NCBI GenBank assembly: GCA_018302225.1
Contig: JAGVZY010000014.1
Coordinates: 1 to 49,216, forward strand
Length of the DNA: 49,216 bases
From: Candidatus Woesearchaeota archaeon
GTDB lineage: Archaea; Nanobdellota; Nanobdellia; SCGC-AAA011-G17; JAGVZY01
Reading direction: 5' to 3'
The notes beneath the pieces are model-generated. The model searched no databases. It saw nothing but the letters and a program-made list of their open reading frames with translations, and was not told where the DNA came from. Position 1 is the first letter of the stretch. Each line of letters begins with the position of its first letter. Below are positions 1 to 7,104 of this stretch, one piece after another. The translations under genes and the position numbers were made by a program.

Positions 1-5
1 ATAAA

Positions 6-98
6 ATGAAACTATGGGAAATAATTTTAATTAGTGTAATTTATTTACTCTGTATAATAATTATTCTTCTAATCAAAGGTTTAATTCATACTGCTTAA
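6..98 (+). CDS. Tiny predicted membrane peptide
   Basis: An ATG-initiated reading frame of 30 codons encodes a peptide starting MKLWEIILISVIY that is almost entirely one hydrophobic helix. Its 3' end overlaps the 3' end of the convergent transposase gene by 18 bases. No promoter can be judged because the window begins five bases upstream. Single-helix peptides this small are easily produced by chance in A+T-rich DNA, but two similar small membrane genes lie 1.2 kb away. The function is unknown. Confidence 0.3.
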   Translation: MKLWEIILISVIYLLCIIIILLIKGLIHTA

Positions 99-945
99 CT
101 TAATCAAATCCATCCACCTATCTTTACCTAACTCTAAATTTATTCCTGCTAACTCACAAGGTATCTTTCCTGTTGTTGAATGTTGCTCTATAAAGTTATG
201 TTGCAAGATTAAACCTTTAATTAAGATTTCAGCACACTCTTTAGACTTTAAACTTCTAAAGTCATCAATCCTGTCTTTAAGTTTAGAGAAGACAGTTTCT
301 ATTCTCACGTTGTATTTTCCAGTTCTTCTTGTATTAATTACTCTATGCTCTACTTCGTTGTTCTTTCTTTTATGATAAGCAAAAGACTTTCTAAAGGCGT
401 AAGGATAAAACATAGCAGAGTCAGTTTGAACAAATTTAGTATTACCTTTGCTTTTTATATCATCAAAAATTTCTCTTGCTTTTTCACAGCTTCTAAAAGT
501 AGTATATTGCGATGAAGGGATAAATCTTGTATCCCAATCCACACCAACCCAAAGAAAATGATATTTGCCTTTACAATTTATTTCAGTTTCATCTAAATAT
601 ATTTTTCCAGAAATATTGGGTTTTAGTTTGCGTGTATATTTATCAACTCTTTTTATATACTTTAAACACCAATTAAGAATAGTTACGTGTGAAGCGTTAT
701 GCTCTAAGTGTCTTCTAAAGAAGTTTCTTGTTTTTCTGCTTGAAAGATTAGAGAGGTATAAGTCTATTGCAGAAGTTATCTTATTTGGATTATTTCTCAT
801 TCTCAAAAAACCATCATTAACAGCAAAGGATTTATTGCATTTTCTACAAATATATCTTTGTATTAAACCTCTATTTTGTGTCTTTCTAAAGCCTCTTTTA
901 GCTGTATTCTCAGAGCCACAAAACCTACATTTTATTTTTTTTCAT
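81..945 (-). CDS. DDE transposase (IS6/IS240-like), N-terminal zinc ribbon out of frame by one base
   Basis: The uninterrupted part (806 down to 81, 241 residues) carries a DDE catalytic core: Asp in LDETEI, Asp in VQTDSAMFY and Glu in RIETVFSKLKDR, the arrangement of IS6/IS240-type transposases. It is expected to cut and rejoin insertion-sequence ends. Directly upstream, in the same frame, lies an open stretch encoding a zinc ribbon (CRFC, about 30 residues, then CRKC) that continues into the core. It has no start: an in-frame TGA precedes it. An ATG at 945-943 is followed by a run of eight A. With seven A the product would read MKKIKCRFCG and give one 287-residue protein. The gene is therefore a frameshifted copy, a slippage-expressed gene or an assembly indel. 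Terminal inverted repeats were not found; the left end may lie outside the window. Confidence 0.75.
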
Positions 946-953
946 ATTACTAT

Positions 954-1021
954 TTAGATACCTAAATATATAAACCTTTCGGTATCTAAAACGAAACATT
1001 TATATAGTATTAGATACCTAA
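954..1021. promoter_or_regulatory. Divergent promoter region with three copies of a TTAGATACC operator-like motif
   Basis: TTAGATACCTAA occurs exactly at 954-965 and again at 1010-1021, and its first nine bases occur inverted at 981-989. A minus-strand AAAGGTTTATATA box (967-979) would serve the transposase, and a plus-strand TTTATATA box (about 999-1006) the AbrB-like gene. The outer copies sit between each TATA box and the gene it serves, where a bound repressor would block both promoters. The adjacent AbrB-like protein is the obvious candidate binder, which is inference. Confidence 0.6.
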
Positions 1022-1028
1022 CTAATTT

Positions 1029-1193
1029 ATGCAATTACAAGCTCAAATAAGTAGAGAATATCAAGGCACAAAATATGAGAAGTTTTGGATTGTAATACCT
1101 TCCAGAGTATTAGAAAAACTTAATTGGAAAAAAGGTCAAGAATTAAACGCAGAAGTAAAAAACGATAAACTTATAATAGAAAAAAATAAATAG
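1029..1193 (+). CDS. AbrB/MazE-like swapped-hairpin DNA-binding protein
   Basis: The gene encodes 54 residues with the typical AbrB/SpoVT pattern: a short beta segment with WIVIPSRVLEKLNW, then KKGQELNAEVKNDKLIIEKN, matching the family's IPxxVxxxLxxxxGDxxxxxxxxxxIxI layout. Such proteins form swapped-hairpin dimers that bind DNA as transition-state regulators or antitoxins. The TATA box about 25 bases upstream suggests a leaderless or nearly leaderless mRNA. It is the first gene of a compact group with two small membrane genes and is divergent from the transposase. Repeated motifs upstream suggest autoregulation. No toxin is recognisable beside it. Confidence 0.75.
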   Translation: MQLQAQISREYQGTKYEKFWIVIPSRVLEKLNWKKGQELNAEVKNDKLIIEKNK

Positions 1194-1214
1194 GTGTAGA
1201 ACTTATCTTAAAAA

Positions 1215-1388
1215 ATGATGAAAAAAGGACAAATTCACTTAACAACTGGAATTACGATTAGATTAATCTCTGGGGTAGTAATTGGTCTATCTTTACCTTT
1301 CTTGATAATAAATCCTCAAAACCCAATATTTCAAGGTATATTCGCCTTTGGAAACTTTTTAATGGTAATAGGAGCTAATGTGAAATGA
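1215..1388 (+). CDS. Small two-helix membrane protein
   Basis: The frame encodes 57 residues with two hydrophobic segments (about 14-32 and 40-55). A second ATG follows the first immediately; either could start translation. Its TGA overlaps the ATG of the next gene (ATGA), which implies translational coupling. It lies 21 bases behind the AbrB-like gene and is probably cotranscribed with it. The family is not recognised. Confidence 0.5.
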   Translation: MMKKGQIHLTTGITIRLISGVVIGLSLPFLIINPQNPIFQGIFAFGNFLMVIGANVK

Positions 1389-1528
1389 ATCCAATAAACT
1401 TTATACCCATAATACTTGCAACACTTTCCCTATCATTTGCGAGTTTTATTAAGAATAAAAATTGGGCAATAATCTCTTTCATAGTTTGGTTAGTTATATT
1501 TGTATTAACATTTTTAGTATTTAAATAA
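1385..1528 (+). CDS. Small membrane protein overlapping the preceding gene
   Basis: The frame encodes 47 residues as two short hydrophobic helices separated by a KNKNW turn, giving a likely helical hairpin in the membrane. The start overlaps the previous stop by four bases, a common sign of coupled translation. With the preceding gene it may form a two-component membrane unit under control of the AbrB-like regulator. No function is assigned. Confidence 0.5.
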   Translation: MNPINFIPIILATLSLSFASFIKNKNWAIISFIVWLVIFVLTFLVFK

Positions 1529-1629
1529 ATAAAAGGTTAATCTTTTATTTTTTAAAGAGCTTATATCCCTCTAACTTAACAGCTCACTCAATCGATATAA
1601 ATATAAATAAACTCTTTTTAAATGAATTT

Positions 1630-2595
1630 ATGATTTGCCTAGGAATAGAAAGCACAGCACATACATTTGGAGTAGGAATAGTTTCATCTAAAGGAAATAT
1701 TTTAGCTAATGTTAAAAGAGTCTTTACAACAGAAAAAGGTGGGATGATACCTACAGAAGTTGCAGAACATCACAAAAAAATAGCGAAAATTGTAATAGAT
1801 GAAGCAATCATTGCAGCAAAAATAAAACCTGAAGATATAGATTTAATTTCTTATTCAAGAGGTCCAGGAATGGCACCTTCTTTACATGTTGGATTTAATC
1901 AAGCAAAACAACTTTCAGAATCGCTTAAAAAACCTTTAATTCCAGTTAATCATTGTGTTGCTCACCTAGAAATTGGGAAAATTCAAACAAAAGCAAAAGA
2001 TCCTGTTTTATTATATACTTCTGGAGCTAACACTCAAATTATTGCTTATGAAGGAAAACGTTATAGAATCTTTGGAGAAACTTTAGATCAAGGAGTTGGA
2101 AATTTTTTAGATTCTTTTGCAAGATATATGGGACTAGGATTTCCTGGTGGACCAAAAATCTATGAATTATCTCTAAGTTCAAAAAATTATATTAAATTGC
2201 CTTATTCTGTAAAAGGTATGGATATCTCAGTTGCAGGTTTATTAACAAATCTAAAAACAAAATATGATCAAGGTTTAAATCAAAATGATTTATGTTATTC
2301 AGCACAAGAAACCGTTTTTGCAATGCTTTTAGAAATTTCAGAACGTGCAATGGCACATTGCAATAAAAAAGAACTTTTATTGGGTGGGGGAGTTGCTTGC
2401 AACAAAAGACTGCAAGAAATGGCTAATATTATGTGTAAAGAAAGAAATGCCAAATGTTTTATTCCAGAAAATCAAGTTCTTGTCGACAACGGAGCTATGA
2501 TTGCTTGGCAAGGCTACCTAGAAAGAAACTCTAAAGAAAAGCAAGACATAAGACCTTATGAAAGAACAGATGATGTTATAGTTAATTGGATTTAA
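1630..2595 (+). CDS. kae1: Kae1/TsaD, tRNA threonylcarbamoyladenosine synthase subunit (KEOPS)
   Basis: The 321-residue protein is a full-length, unfused Kae1. It transfers the threonylcarbamoyl group to A37 of ANN-decoding tRNAs within the KEOPS complex. Diagnostic features are the N-terminal GIESTAHTFGVG ASKHA-fold nucleotide motif, the HCVAHLE metal-binding H-x3-H (about residue 107), the TSGANTQI segment, and the C-terminal LGGGVACNKRL and LVDNGAMIAWQG motifs. Many archaea fuse Bud32 kinase to the C terminus; here there is none, so Bud32 must be encoded elsewhere. An A+T-rich stretch with TATA-like sequence about 30 bases upstream suggests leaderless transcription. The 3' end overlaps the convergent membrane gene by 14 bases. 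Confidence 0.96.
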   Translation: MICLGIESTAHTFGVGIVSSKGNILANVKRVFTTEKGGMIPTEVAEHHKKIAKIVIDEAIIAAKIKPEDIDLISYSRGPGMAPSLHVGFNQAKQLSESLKKPLIPVNHCVAHLEIGKIQTKAKDPVLLYTSGANTQIIAYEGKRYRIFGETLDQGVGNFLDSFARYMGLGFPGGPKIYELSLSSKNYIKLPYSVKGMDISVAGLLTNLKTKYDQGLNQNDLCYSAQETVFAMLLEISERAMAHCNKKELLLGGGVACNKRLQEMANIMCKERNAKCFIPENQVLVDNGAMIAWQGYLERNSKEKQDIRPYERTDDVIVNWI

Positions 2596-3271
2596 TCAAA
2601 TATTTCTCAGAAAGATAATTTAAATATACTGAATTATTTTCAACCCAATTAAAACCATTAAATTTACTAAACTCTTCTTTCAAACTTTCATTATCTTCAT
2701 TTAAGAAAATATTAATATTCAAAGTATTTCTAGAAAATAAAGTTTGTTCATTTAGTGTGTAATTGATTACATTGGTTTTATTAAATAATTGTATAATCTC
2801 CTGATTTACTTGAATATCCTCAAGAGTATAATTCTCTTTAAAGATAAGATAAACATTAACTACACTTTTAGCTTCAGTAGGTGCAACAATCTTATTCGGG
2901 TTTAGTTTAACAAACCCAATTTGCATGATTAAACTAATTAAAAAAATAAATAAAAGCCAGAATAAAACAAACTTAAGTAAAATCTTTTTGTCAAAGATAT
3001 AAAAATAATATTTAATAAGATAATAAGCTATACAAAAATATATTAAAAATGAAACAATTCCCGCAATCCAACTTGGAAATATTAAACCAACTAAAAAAGA
3101 TAATATTCCTACTATCAATAAATAAGCTACAGAAAAACTTAAACATTTGTAAAATTTAATTTTTTCACCCTTAGGATTAAATTTTTTAGAATTCAACAAG
3201 TAGTATAAAAGTAAACTACCTAATACAAAAGGTAGAATTAACAATAATAGTAAAATAATTATAATTCCCAT
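2582..3271 (-). CDS. Four-helix membrane protein with C-terminal soluble domain, unknown function
   Basis: The protein has 229 residues. Four hydrophobic segments lie at about 2-26, 43-66, 70-92 and 100-120, followed by a roughly 105-residue soluble domain with alternating beta and alpha character. The product resembles no family I can name. It stands alone on the minus strand, convergent with kae1 and divergent from the coiled-coil gene at 3374. Its A+T-rich base composition matches the host genes around it. Confidence 0.75.
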   Translation of the reverse strand: MGIIIILLLLLILPFVLGSLLLYYLLNSKKFNPKGEKIKFYKCLSFSVAYLLIVGILSFLVGLIFPSWIAGIVSFLIYFCIAYYLIKYYFYIFDKKILLKFVLFWLLFIFLISLIMQIGFVKLNPNKIVAPTEAKSVVNVYLIFKENYTLEDIQVNQEIIQLFNKTNVINYTLNEQTLFSRNTLNINIFLNEDNESLKEEFSKFNGFNWVENNSVYLNYLSEKYLIKSN

Positions 3272-3373
3272 AGCTTTATTGTATAACCTTCTTTATTTAA
3301 GGTTTATTGTTTTGTATCTTAGAATTGAATAAAAATAGCAAACTTTTTAAATAACCCTCGCTTTTGTAAAATC

Positions 3374-3688
3374 ATGGCTGAAAAAAATCAAATCTCAGAA
3401 AAAGAGCTTCTACACAAATTACTTGAAAGTAATGTTTTATTGCAATCAAAAGTTGTTGAGTTAGTATCCTCAATCAAAGAGAATAATAAGCAAGTTTCAG
3501 AGCTTGTTGGCTTCTTTAAAGAAGCTGGAGAGCAAATGGTTGCAGAAAGTGAAGATGAAAAATTGAGGCCTTTATTTGATAAACTTGAATCTTTGCTTGA
3601 GCAGAATAAGACCATTGCAAAGGGATTAATACTTTTAGAAAAATATATCAAAACAACAAGCGGAATGCAAGAATCATCCCGCTTCTAG
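3374..3688 (+). CDS. Small coiled-coil protein
   Basis: The 104-residue product is almost wholly helical and charged, with heptad-like spacing through residues 10-95, and has no Cys cluster, signal or membrane segment. The start lies about 15 bases behind a TTTAAATAACCC promoter-like stretch. It is followed after 15 bases by a damaged gene carrying a secretion-ATPase N-domain, with a GAGGTG ribosome site between, so the two were probably one transcript. A structural partner of that ATPase-like protein is possible but unproven. Confidence 0.7.
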   Translation: MAEKNQISEKELLHKLLESNVLLQSKVVELVSSIKENNKQVSELVGFFKEAGEQMVAESEDEKLRPLFDKLESLLEQNKTIAKGLILLEKYIKTTSGMQESSRF

Positions 3689-3703
3689 GCTTAGAGGTGT
3701 GGA

Positions 3704-4572
3704 ATGGTAAATTTTTTGTATCCAAATGAAAAAGAAATAAAAGACATAGAAGAATTACAAAATATTATCAGACTTCTTTCTAGAAAACCTACTTTACAAC
3801 AAACAAAGTATATTCGACTTCTTAGAAGACTTACAAAAGGCATGTTTTTAGCTGGTAAAACAGAGAAAAAAGATAAAGAAAAAATTGAAATATTAAAAAA
3901 AGCCAAAGTTACAAATTTAGAAATGGCTCTACCAAAAGAACAACCCTTTAGATTACCCCCACCCCCCCCACCACCAGGAATAGATTTAGATAATTATTCA
4001 TATTCTCTAATATCTACAAATATCAATAATAAAAAATCTTAGCTAGTGTTAATATAAAAAAGACACCTGAAGGGAGAGTATACGAATTAGTAGAATCTCA
4101 GCTTTCAGAAACAGATAGACAAATAATTAATAGAACCAGACTACTAGTTTTAGATGATTTAGACAAAGATTCTGAACTAACTAAAAAATTAGATTACCTT
4201 GATACTAAGATAATAAAAGTTTGTAAAGATATGGGTCTTCCAATATCTGAAGAATATACTCTAAAAATAAAATATAATCTATTTAAGATAATTTTTGGAT
4301 TTGGGTTGTTAGATCCTTTAATTGACGATAAATCTATTTCTTCAATTATTTGCGATAGTTTTGATAAAATTTCAATAACTAGAGATTCGCAAACAATACC
4401 TACCAATTTAAATTTTAATTCTGAAGATGATTTGAGAAGTTACATCAATCAGATAGCTTCAAAGTTTAATAAAAAACTTTCTGAAGAAAATCCCCTTGAA
4501 ATCATAAATTATAAAAACCTTAAGATTCAACTTTCAATCAATCCTTTAAAATTTGGATTTGCAAAATCTTAA
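3704..4572 (+). pseudogene. Truncated, frameshifted type II/IV secretion ATPase N-terminal domain
   Basis: Two reading frames together encode one protein. Frame one (3704-4042) has a helical lysine-rich start and a proline run. Frame two is open from just after 4030 to 4572. Adding one A to the A6 run at 4031-4036 joins them seamlessly (NINNKK then ILASVNIKK). The joined product of about 289 residues resembles the N-terminal domain of GspE/FlaI/TadA ATPases: GLLDPLIDDKSISSIICDS corresponds to EIEPLMKDYHIEDIECNG of the intact pilus ATPase at 17755. It stops before any Walker A, Walker B or His box, so it cannot be an ATPase. It may be a pseudogene, a slippage-dependent regulator or a base lost in assembly. 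The upstream GAGGTG ribosome site is intact. Confidence 0.7.
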
Positions 4573-4573
4573 A

Positions 4574-4810
4574 ATGACAAATGTAACAGTTTATTCAACT
4601 AACGCCTGTCCTTGGTGTACTGTAGCAAAGAACTTTTTTAAAGAGAAGAATATAAAATTTACAGAAAAGAATGTTCAAACAAACAGAGAATATGCTCAAG
4701 AAATGATTAAAAAATCAGGGCAAATGGGTGTTCCAGTAATTGAAATCGGTTCTGAAATTATAATTGGTTTTGATCAAGCAAAAATAAAACAACTTCTAAA
4801 GATTAAATAA
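4574..4810 (+). CDS. Glutaredoxin-like protein
   Basis: The 78-residue protein is a minimal glutaredoxin fold. It has a CPWC active site (Cys12 and Cys15), the cis-proline segment GVPVIEI and a C-terminal IIGFDQAKIKQLL helix. It probably reduces protein disulfides or passes electrons in thiol redox pathways in the cytoplasm. The ATG at 4574 is preferred over one at 4553, because translation from there begins with the beta strand of the fold and the earlier ATG lies inside the preceding coding region. It follows the truncated ATPase gene by one base and is presumably cotranscribed. Confidence 0.88.
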   Translation: MTNVTVYSTNACPWCTVAKNFFKEKNIKFTEKNVQTNREYAQEMIKKSGQMGVPVIEIGSEIIIGFDQAKIKQLLKIK

Positions 4811-4886
4811 GTTTTTGACCAACTCCAGAGTAAATAGATTAGTTTAAATATTCTTTAATCTTATTTTTAAAAAGAGGTGGTATTTA

Positions 4887-5177
4887 ATGATGTTTTATAA
4901 TAATTTTGGGATAAGTATAGGGCCCACGCTTATAGGAATTATGTTAATTATCTTCATTTGGAGTGCTATTTGGAAAGGTCTTGCTTTATGGAAATCTGCA
5001 AGAAGTAACCATATGGTTTGGTTTATTATCTTGCTATTATTCAATACTTTAGGTTTGCTTGAGATTTTATACATATTTGTATTCTCAAAATGCTGCCAAA
5101 AAATTGAAGTAATTCCAGTTAAAAAAGCAGTTAAACCCGTTTTAAAAGCAAAATCTAAAAAGAAGTCAAGAAGATAA
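4887..5177 (+). CDS. DUF5652-family membrane protein
   Basis: The 96-residue protein has two transmembrane helices (about 10-32 and 44-67) joined by WKGLALWKSARSNHMVWF, followed by a very basic Lys/Arg tail. This order, including the NTLGLLEILYIF segment, is that of the DUF5652 family common in DPANN archaea and candidate-phyla bacteria. The function is unknown. A GAGGTGG ribosome site precedes the ATG by eight bases. A T-rich tract after the stop likely ends the transcript. Confidence 0.85.
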   Translation: MMFYNNFGISIGPTLIGIMLIIFIWSAIWKGLALWKSARSNHMVWFIILLLFNTLGLLEILYIFVFSKCCQKIEVIPVKKAVKPVLKAKSKKKSRR

Positions 5178-5212
5178 TTCTTTTTGTTTTTTTCTCTCTT
5201 TTCTTGTAAATT
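5178..5212 (+). terminator. Archaeal T-tract terminator
   Basis: Runs of five, seven and four T follow the stop codon of the DUF5652 gene without a hairpin. Archaeal RNA polymerase terminates at such oligo-T tracts. Confidence 0.55.
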
Positions 5213-5274
5213 TAGTTTTTTAACACCTTATTTAGCTCCCTCTGTATTTAACTGCTATAAAATAACAATAAATA

Positions 5275-5307
5275 GAAAGTTTATATTTCCGTTACTAAAT
5301 TGTAACG
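5275..5307 (+). promoter_or_regulatory. TATA box followed by palindromic operator
   Basis: GAAAGTTTATATTT (5275-5288) matches the promoter pattern used elsewhere in the window. Directly after it lies a perfect dyad, CGTTAC (5290-5295) and GTAACG (5302-5307), spaced by six bases and placed to cover the transcription start. A related dyad follows the promoter at 7424-7463. The expected product is the non-coding stretch after it. Confidence 0.55.
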
Positions 5308-5485
5308 CTTTCGCCAAAATCGTTATTAGCGGATGAGCATGCTTGTTTTTGACTTTCTGGCCTTTTTCTGTTTATCGTCAGAAATGGCCCGTCTTATCTG
5401 GTTAATGGGTGGACTTGGATAAATACTTTGCATCCACCATGTCAAGTGGACAAATCCAGGCAAAGCATAAGCAACAGAAAAAGAA
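5308..5485 (+). ncRNA. Candidate structured RNA of about 180 nt
   Basis: No reading frame of useful length is present on either strand. The stretch is visibly richer in G+C than its surroundings and self-complementary. CTTTTTCTGTT (5362-5372) pairs with AACAGAAAAAG (5473-5483) over 11 bases. GGTGGA (5408-5413) pairs with TCCACC (5433-5438). GGCC and TCTG near 5360-5370 can pair with CAGA and GGCC near 5379-5388, and ATGCTT (5339-5344) with AAGCAT (5463-5468). The 11-base helix is mutually exclusive with the local hairpin, so the RNA could switch. A TATA box lies at the right distance upstream and an A/T-rich tract follows. It matches no RNA family I know. Confidence 0.4.
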
Positions 5486-5520
5486 TTTATTTTTATTATT
5501 AAATAATTTTCTGACAGCCA

Positions 5521-5847
5521 TCAGCCGAAGGTCAGGACTTTATCTGATTCCTCAACTAACTTTAACAGATCTTGCATTGTTGATATAGAGCAGACGTTGC
5601 TTCCTTTTTTATACCTTGACTTGAGACAAGTTCCGCAGGCAAGAATCTGTCCGTTGTTCTGCAGGAATGCATCAGTCTGCTCTTTCACATTATATTTTTC
5701 ATCTGCTATCTCTTCAATATCAACGCCTTTATTCATAAGAAATGCTTTGACTTCATGATTTGCTTTCAGTGCGGTTACTGCAAATCTGAATGCGTTCCAA
5801 ACTGCCTCTGGCTCATTTGTCCCGATAACAATACCTATTTTAATCAT
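5521..5847 (-). CDS. DsrE/DsrF-like sulfur-transfer protein
   Basis: The 108-residue protein has the DsrE fold pattern: an N-terminal IKIGIVIGTNEPEAVWNAFRFA strand-helix, a central KAFLMNKGVDIE segment, then ILACGTCLKSR with Cys71 and Cys74, and another Cys at 86. DsrE/TusD-like proteins carry persulfide sulfur on a conserved Cys. It is the last gene of a four-gene operon led by an ArsR regulator and starts one base after the preceding gene ends. Its codons are more mixed and G+C-rich than those of the host genes, suggesting acquisition. The physiological sulfur donor or acceptor is unknown. Confidence 0.85.
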   Translation of the reverse strand: MIKIGIVIGTNEPEAVWNAFRFAVTALKANHEVKAFLMNKGVDIEEIADEKYNVKEQTDAFLQNNGQILACGTCLKSRYKKGSNVCSISTMQDLLKLVEESDKVLTFG

Positions 5848-5848
5848 A

Positions 5849-6157
5849 TTACCTAATTAGCTCTTTTCCCATTTCTTCGTACTGCTTTTTGGAGATTTCT
5901 CCTTTGGCGTATCTTTTCTTGAGTATTCCCATTGCATCTTCTCCTTCACTCTGTGTATTTGACTGGGCTGCCTTAATCAAGGTGTAGACAAGCCATATGA
6001 TAACTCCCCAGAATAAGATCATAAACAGAAAGCCAAATCCCATTCCAAAGCCCATCATTCCGTATCCGCCCATACTAAAGCTTCCGAAAAGAAAAAGCAA
6101 AGCTACAACAACAAAGATCCAAATCCACACATTCTTATTTTCTTCCATGATTCTCAT
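5849..6157 (-). CDS. SHOCT-domain membrane protein
   Basis: The 102-residue protein has two hydrophobic helices (about 10-25 and 35-63) around a Gly/Met-rich turn, followed by the short C-terminal SHOCT motif GILKKRYAKGEISKKQYEEM. SHOCT is a widespread oligomerisation-type tail of bacterial and archaeal membrane proteins. The start codon overlaps the TGA of the upstream gene (ATGA), which supports this start and coupling. It is a shorter paralogue of the preceding gene product, as both end in nearly the same SHOCT sequence. The substrate or partner is unknown. Confidence 0.85.
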   Translation of the reverse strand: MRIMEENKNVWIWIFVVVALLFLFGSFSMGGYGMMGFGMGFGFLFMILFWGVIIWLVYTLIKAAQSNTQSEGEDAMGILKKRYAKGEISKKQYEEMGKELIR

Positions 6158-6699
6158 TCCCCCATTTCCTTTTTTATATCATCAAACTGTTTTTTGGTAA
6201 TTTCTCCTTTGGCAAATCTTTTCTTTAAAATGCCAAGAGATGTTTCTGTTGACTTTTTTATTCCAAATTTGTAGCTAAGCCACCATATGACACCGATGAG
6301 AGCTATGAAGATTAGCATCCGCACATAATTCCCATACCCATAATCATATGATGAGAGATAGTTGCCCATCATCCTTCCAGATTGCATCATTTCATAACCA
6401 ACGTAAACACCCTCATTGCAATAGAGTCTCCTTGCCATGTTGATATGCACTTGTTCCAGAGATTCAGAGCCTTTGCCACCCATCATGTTATCCATAATCT
6501 CGTGGGCCTCGCCAGGATGCATCTGCTCCATATAGTAATCTCCAATTTCTTCAAGCTGTTCATCAGTAAGCTCGCTACAGCCGACTCCAGAATCAATAAT
6601 ATGCTTTGCTTGGGTAAAATCATGATCTTTCTGGGCAAATACAGAACTCATTAAGATCACAAAAAACAGCACATTTATTAATATTTTTTTCATATTCAT
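6154..6699 (-). CDS. Secreted or membrane-anchored SHOCT-domain protein
   Basis: The 181-residue protein has a signal peptide (about residues 1-22, ending VFAQ), then a helical Met/His/Glu-rich extracellular part (YYMEQMHPGEAHEIMDNMMGG), one transmembrane helix (about 128-145) and the C-terminal SHOCT motif GILKKRFAKGEITKKQFDD. The Met and His density is reminiscent of metal-responsive surface proteins, which is inference. It begins directly after the ArsR stop codon and shares four bases with the next SHOCT gene, so the operon is tightly packed. Confidence 0.82.
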   Translation of the reverse strand: MNMKKILINVLFFVILMSSVFAQKDHDFTQAKHIIDSGVGCSELTDEQLEEIGDYYMEQMHPGEAHEIMDNMMGGKGSESLEQVHINMARRLYCNEGVYVGYEMMQSGRMMGNYLSSYDYGYGNYVRMLIFIALIGVIWWLSYKFGIKKSTETSLGILKKRFAKGEITKKQFDDIKKEMGE

Positions 6700-7008
6700 T
6701 TACCCCCAGAAGGGTTTTTTTGACAATCGTTCAGACAAAACTTCCCGTATAATATCAAATGCTTTAATGATTTTTAGGTTTGCGAGTTTGTAATAGATAT
6801 TTTTGCCATCTCTTCTTGATACAACAATTCCTTTTGCTTTCATAATCGATAAGTGCTGGGAGATGTTTGCCTGGCTCAGATTTGTTTTCTGAATCATTTC
6901 ACTAACTGATAACTCCTTATCGTTCAATAGGTTTAGAATTTCAAGCCTAGTCGGATTGGAAAACACTTTACACATTTCCGCATGCAGTTCAAAGAGTTTT
7001 TTCTTCAT
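6700..7008 (-). CDS. ArsR-family winged-helix transcriptional regulator
   Basis: The 102-residue protein is a complete ArsR/SmtB winged helix: FSNPTRLEILNLLNDKELSVSEM, then the recognition helix QANISQHLSIMKAKGIVVSRRDGKNIYYKL. It has one Cys near the N terminus (Cys13) and no classical CxC metal motif in the recognition helix. The inducer could be a redox or sulfur signal rather than a metal, which is inference. It leads a four-gene operon with two SHOCT membrane proteins and a DsrE-like protein. A perfect inverted repeat just upstream of its start is probably its own operator. Confidence 0.9.
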   Translation of the reverse strand: MKKKLFELHAEMCKVFSNPTRLEILNLLNDKELSVSEMIQKTNLSQANISQHLSIMKAKGIVVSRRDGKNIYYKLANLKIIKAFDIIREVLSERLSKKPFWG

Positions 7009-7010
7009 AA

Positions 7011-7046
7011 CATATTAGTATATTCTAATATGATTATAAATCTTTT
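7011..7046 (-). promoter_or_regulatory. ArsR promoter and autoregulatory operator
   Basis: The minus strand reads AAAAGATTTATAAT (7046-7033), a TATA box with upstream element, followed at once by CATATTAG (7032-7025) and CTAATATG (7018-7011), a perfect 8-base inverted repeat with a six-base A/T spacer. The dyad ends two bases before the arsR start codon and covers the likely transcription start. This is where ArsR repressors typically bind their own promoter. Confidence 0.75.
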
Positions 7047-7104
7047 GGTGCAAAAATATCCTGCATAGTCCCAGATAACTAATCATCATGTTATGTTCAT
7101 TAAT

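Noticed and set aside
5308-5485. RNase P RNA, SRP RNA or tRNA in the gene-free stretch
   Set aside because: None of the conserved motifs (for example GAAAGUC/ACAGAAA in RNase P context or a GGTTCRA T-loop with flanking stem) is present in the right arrangement.
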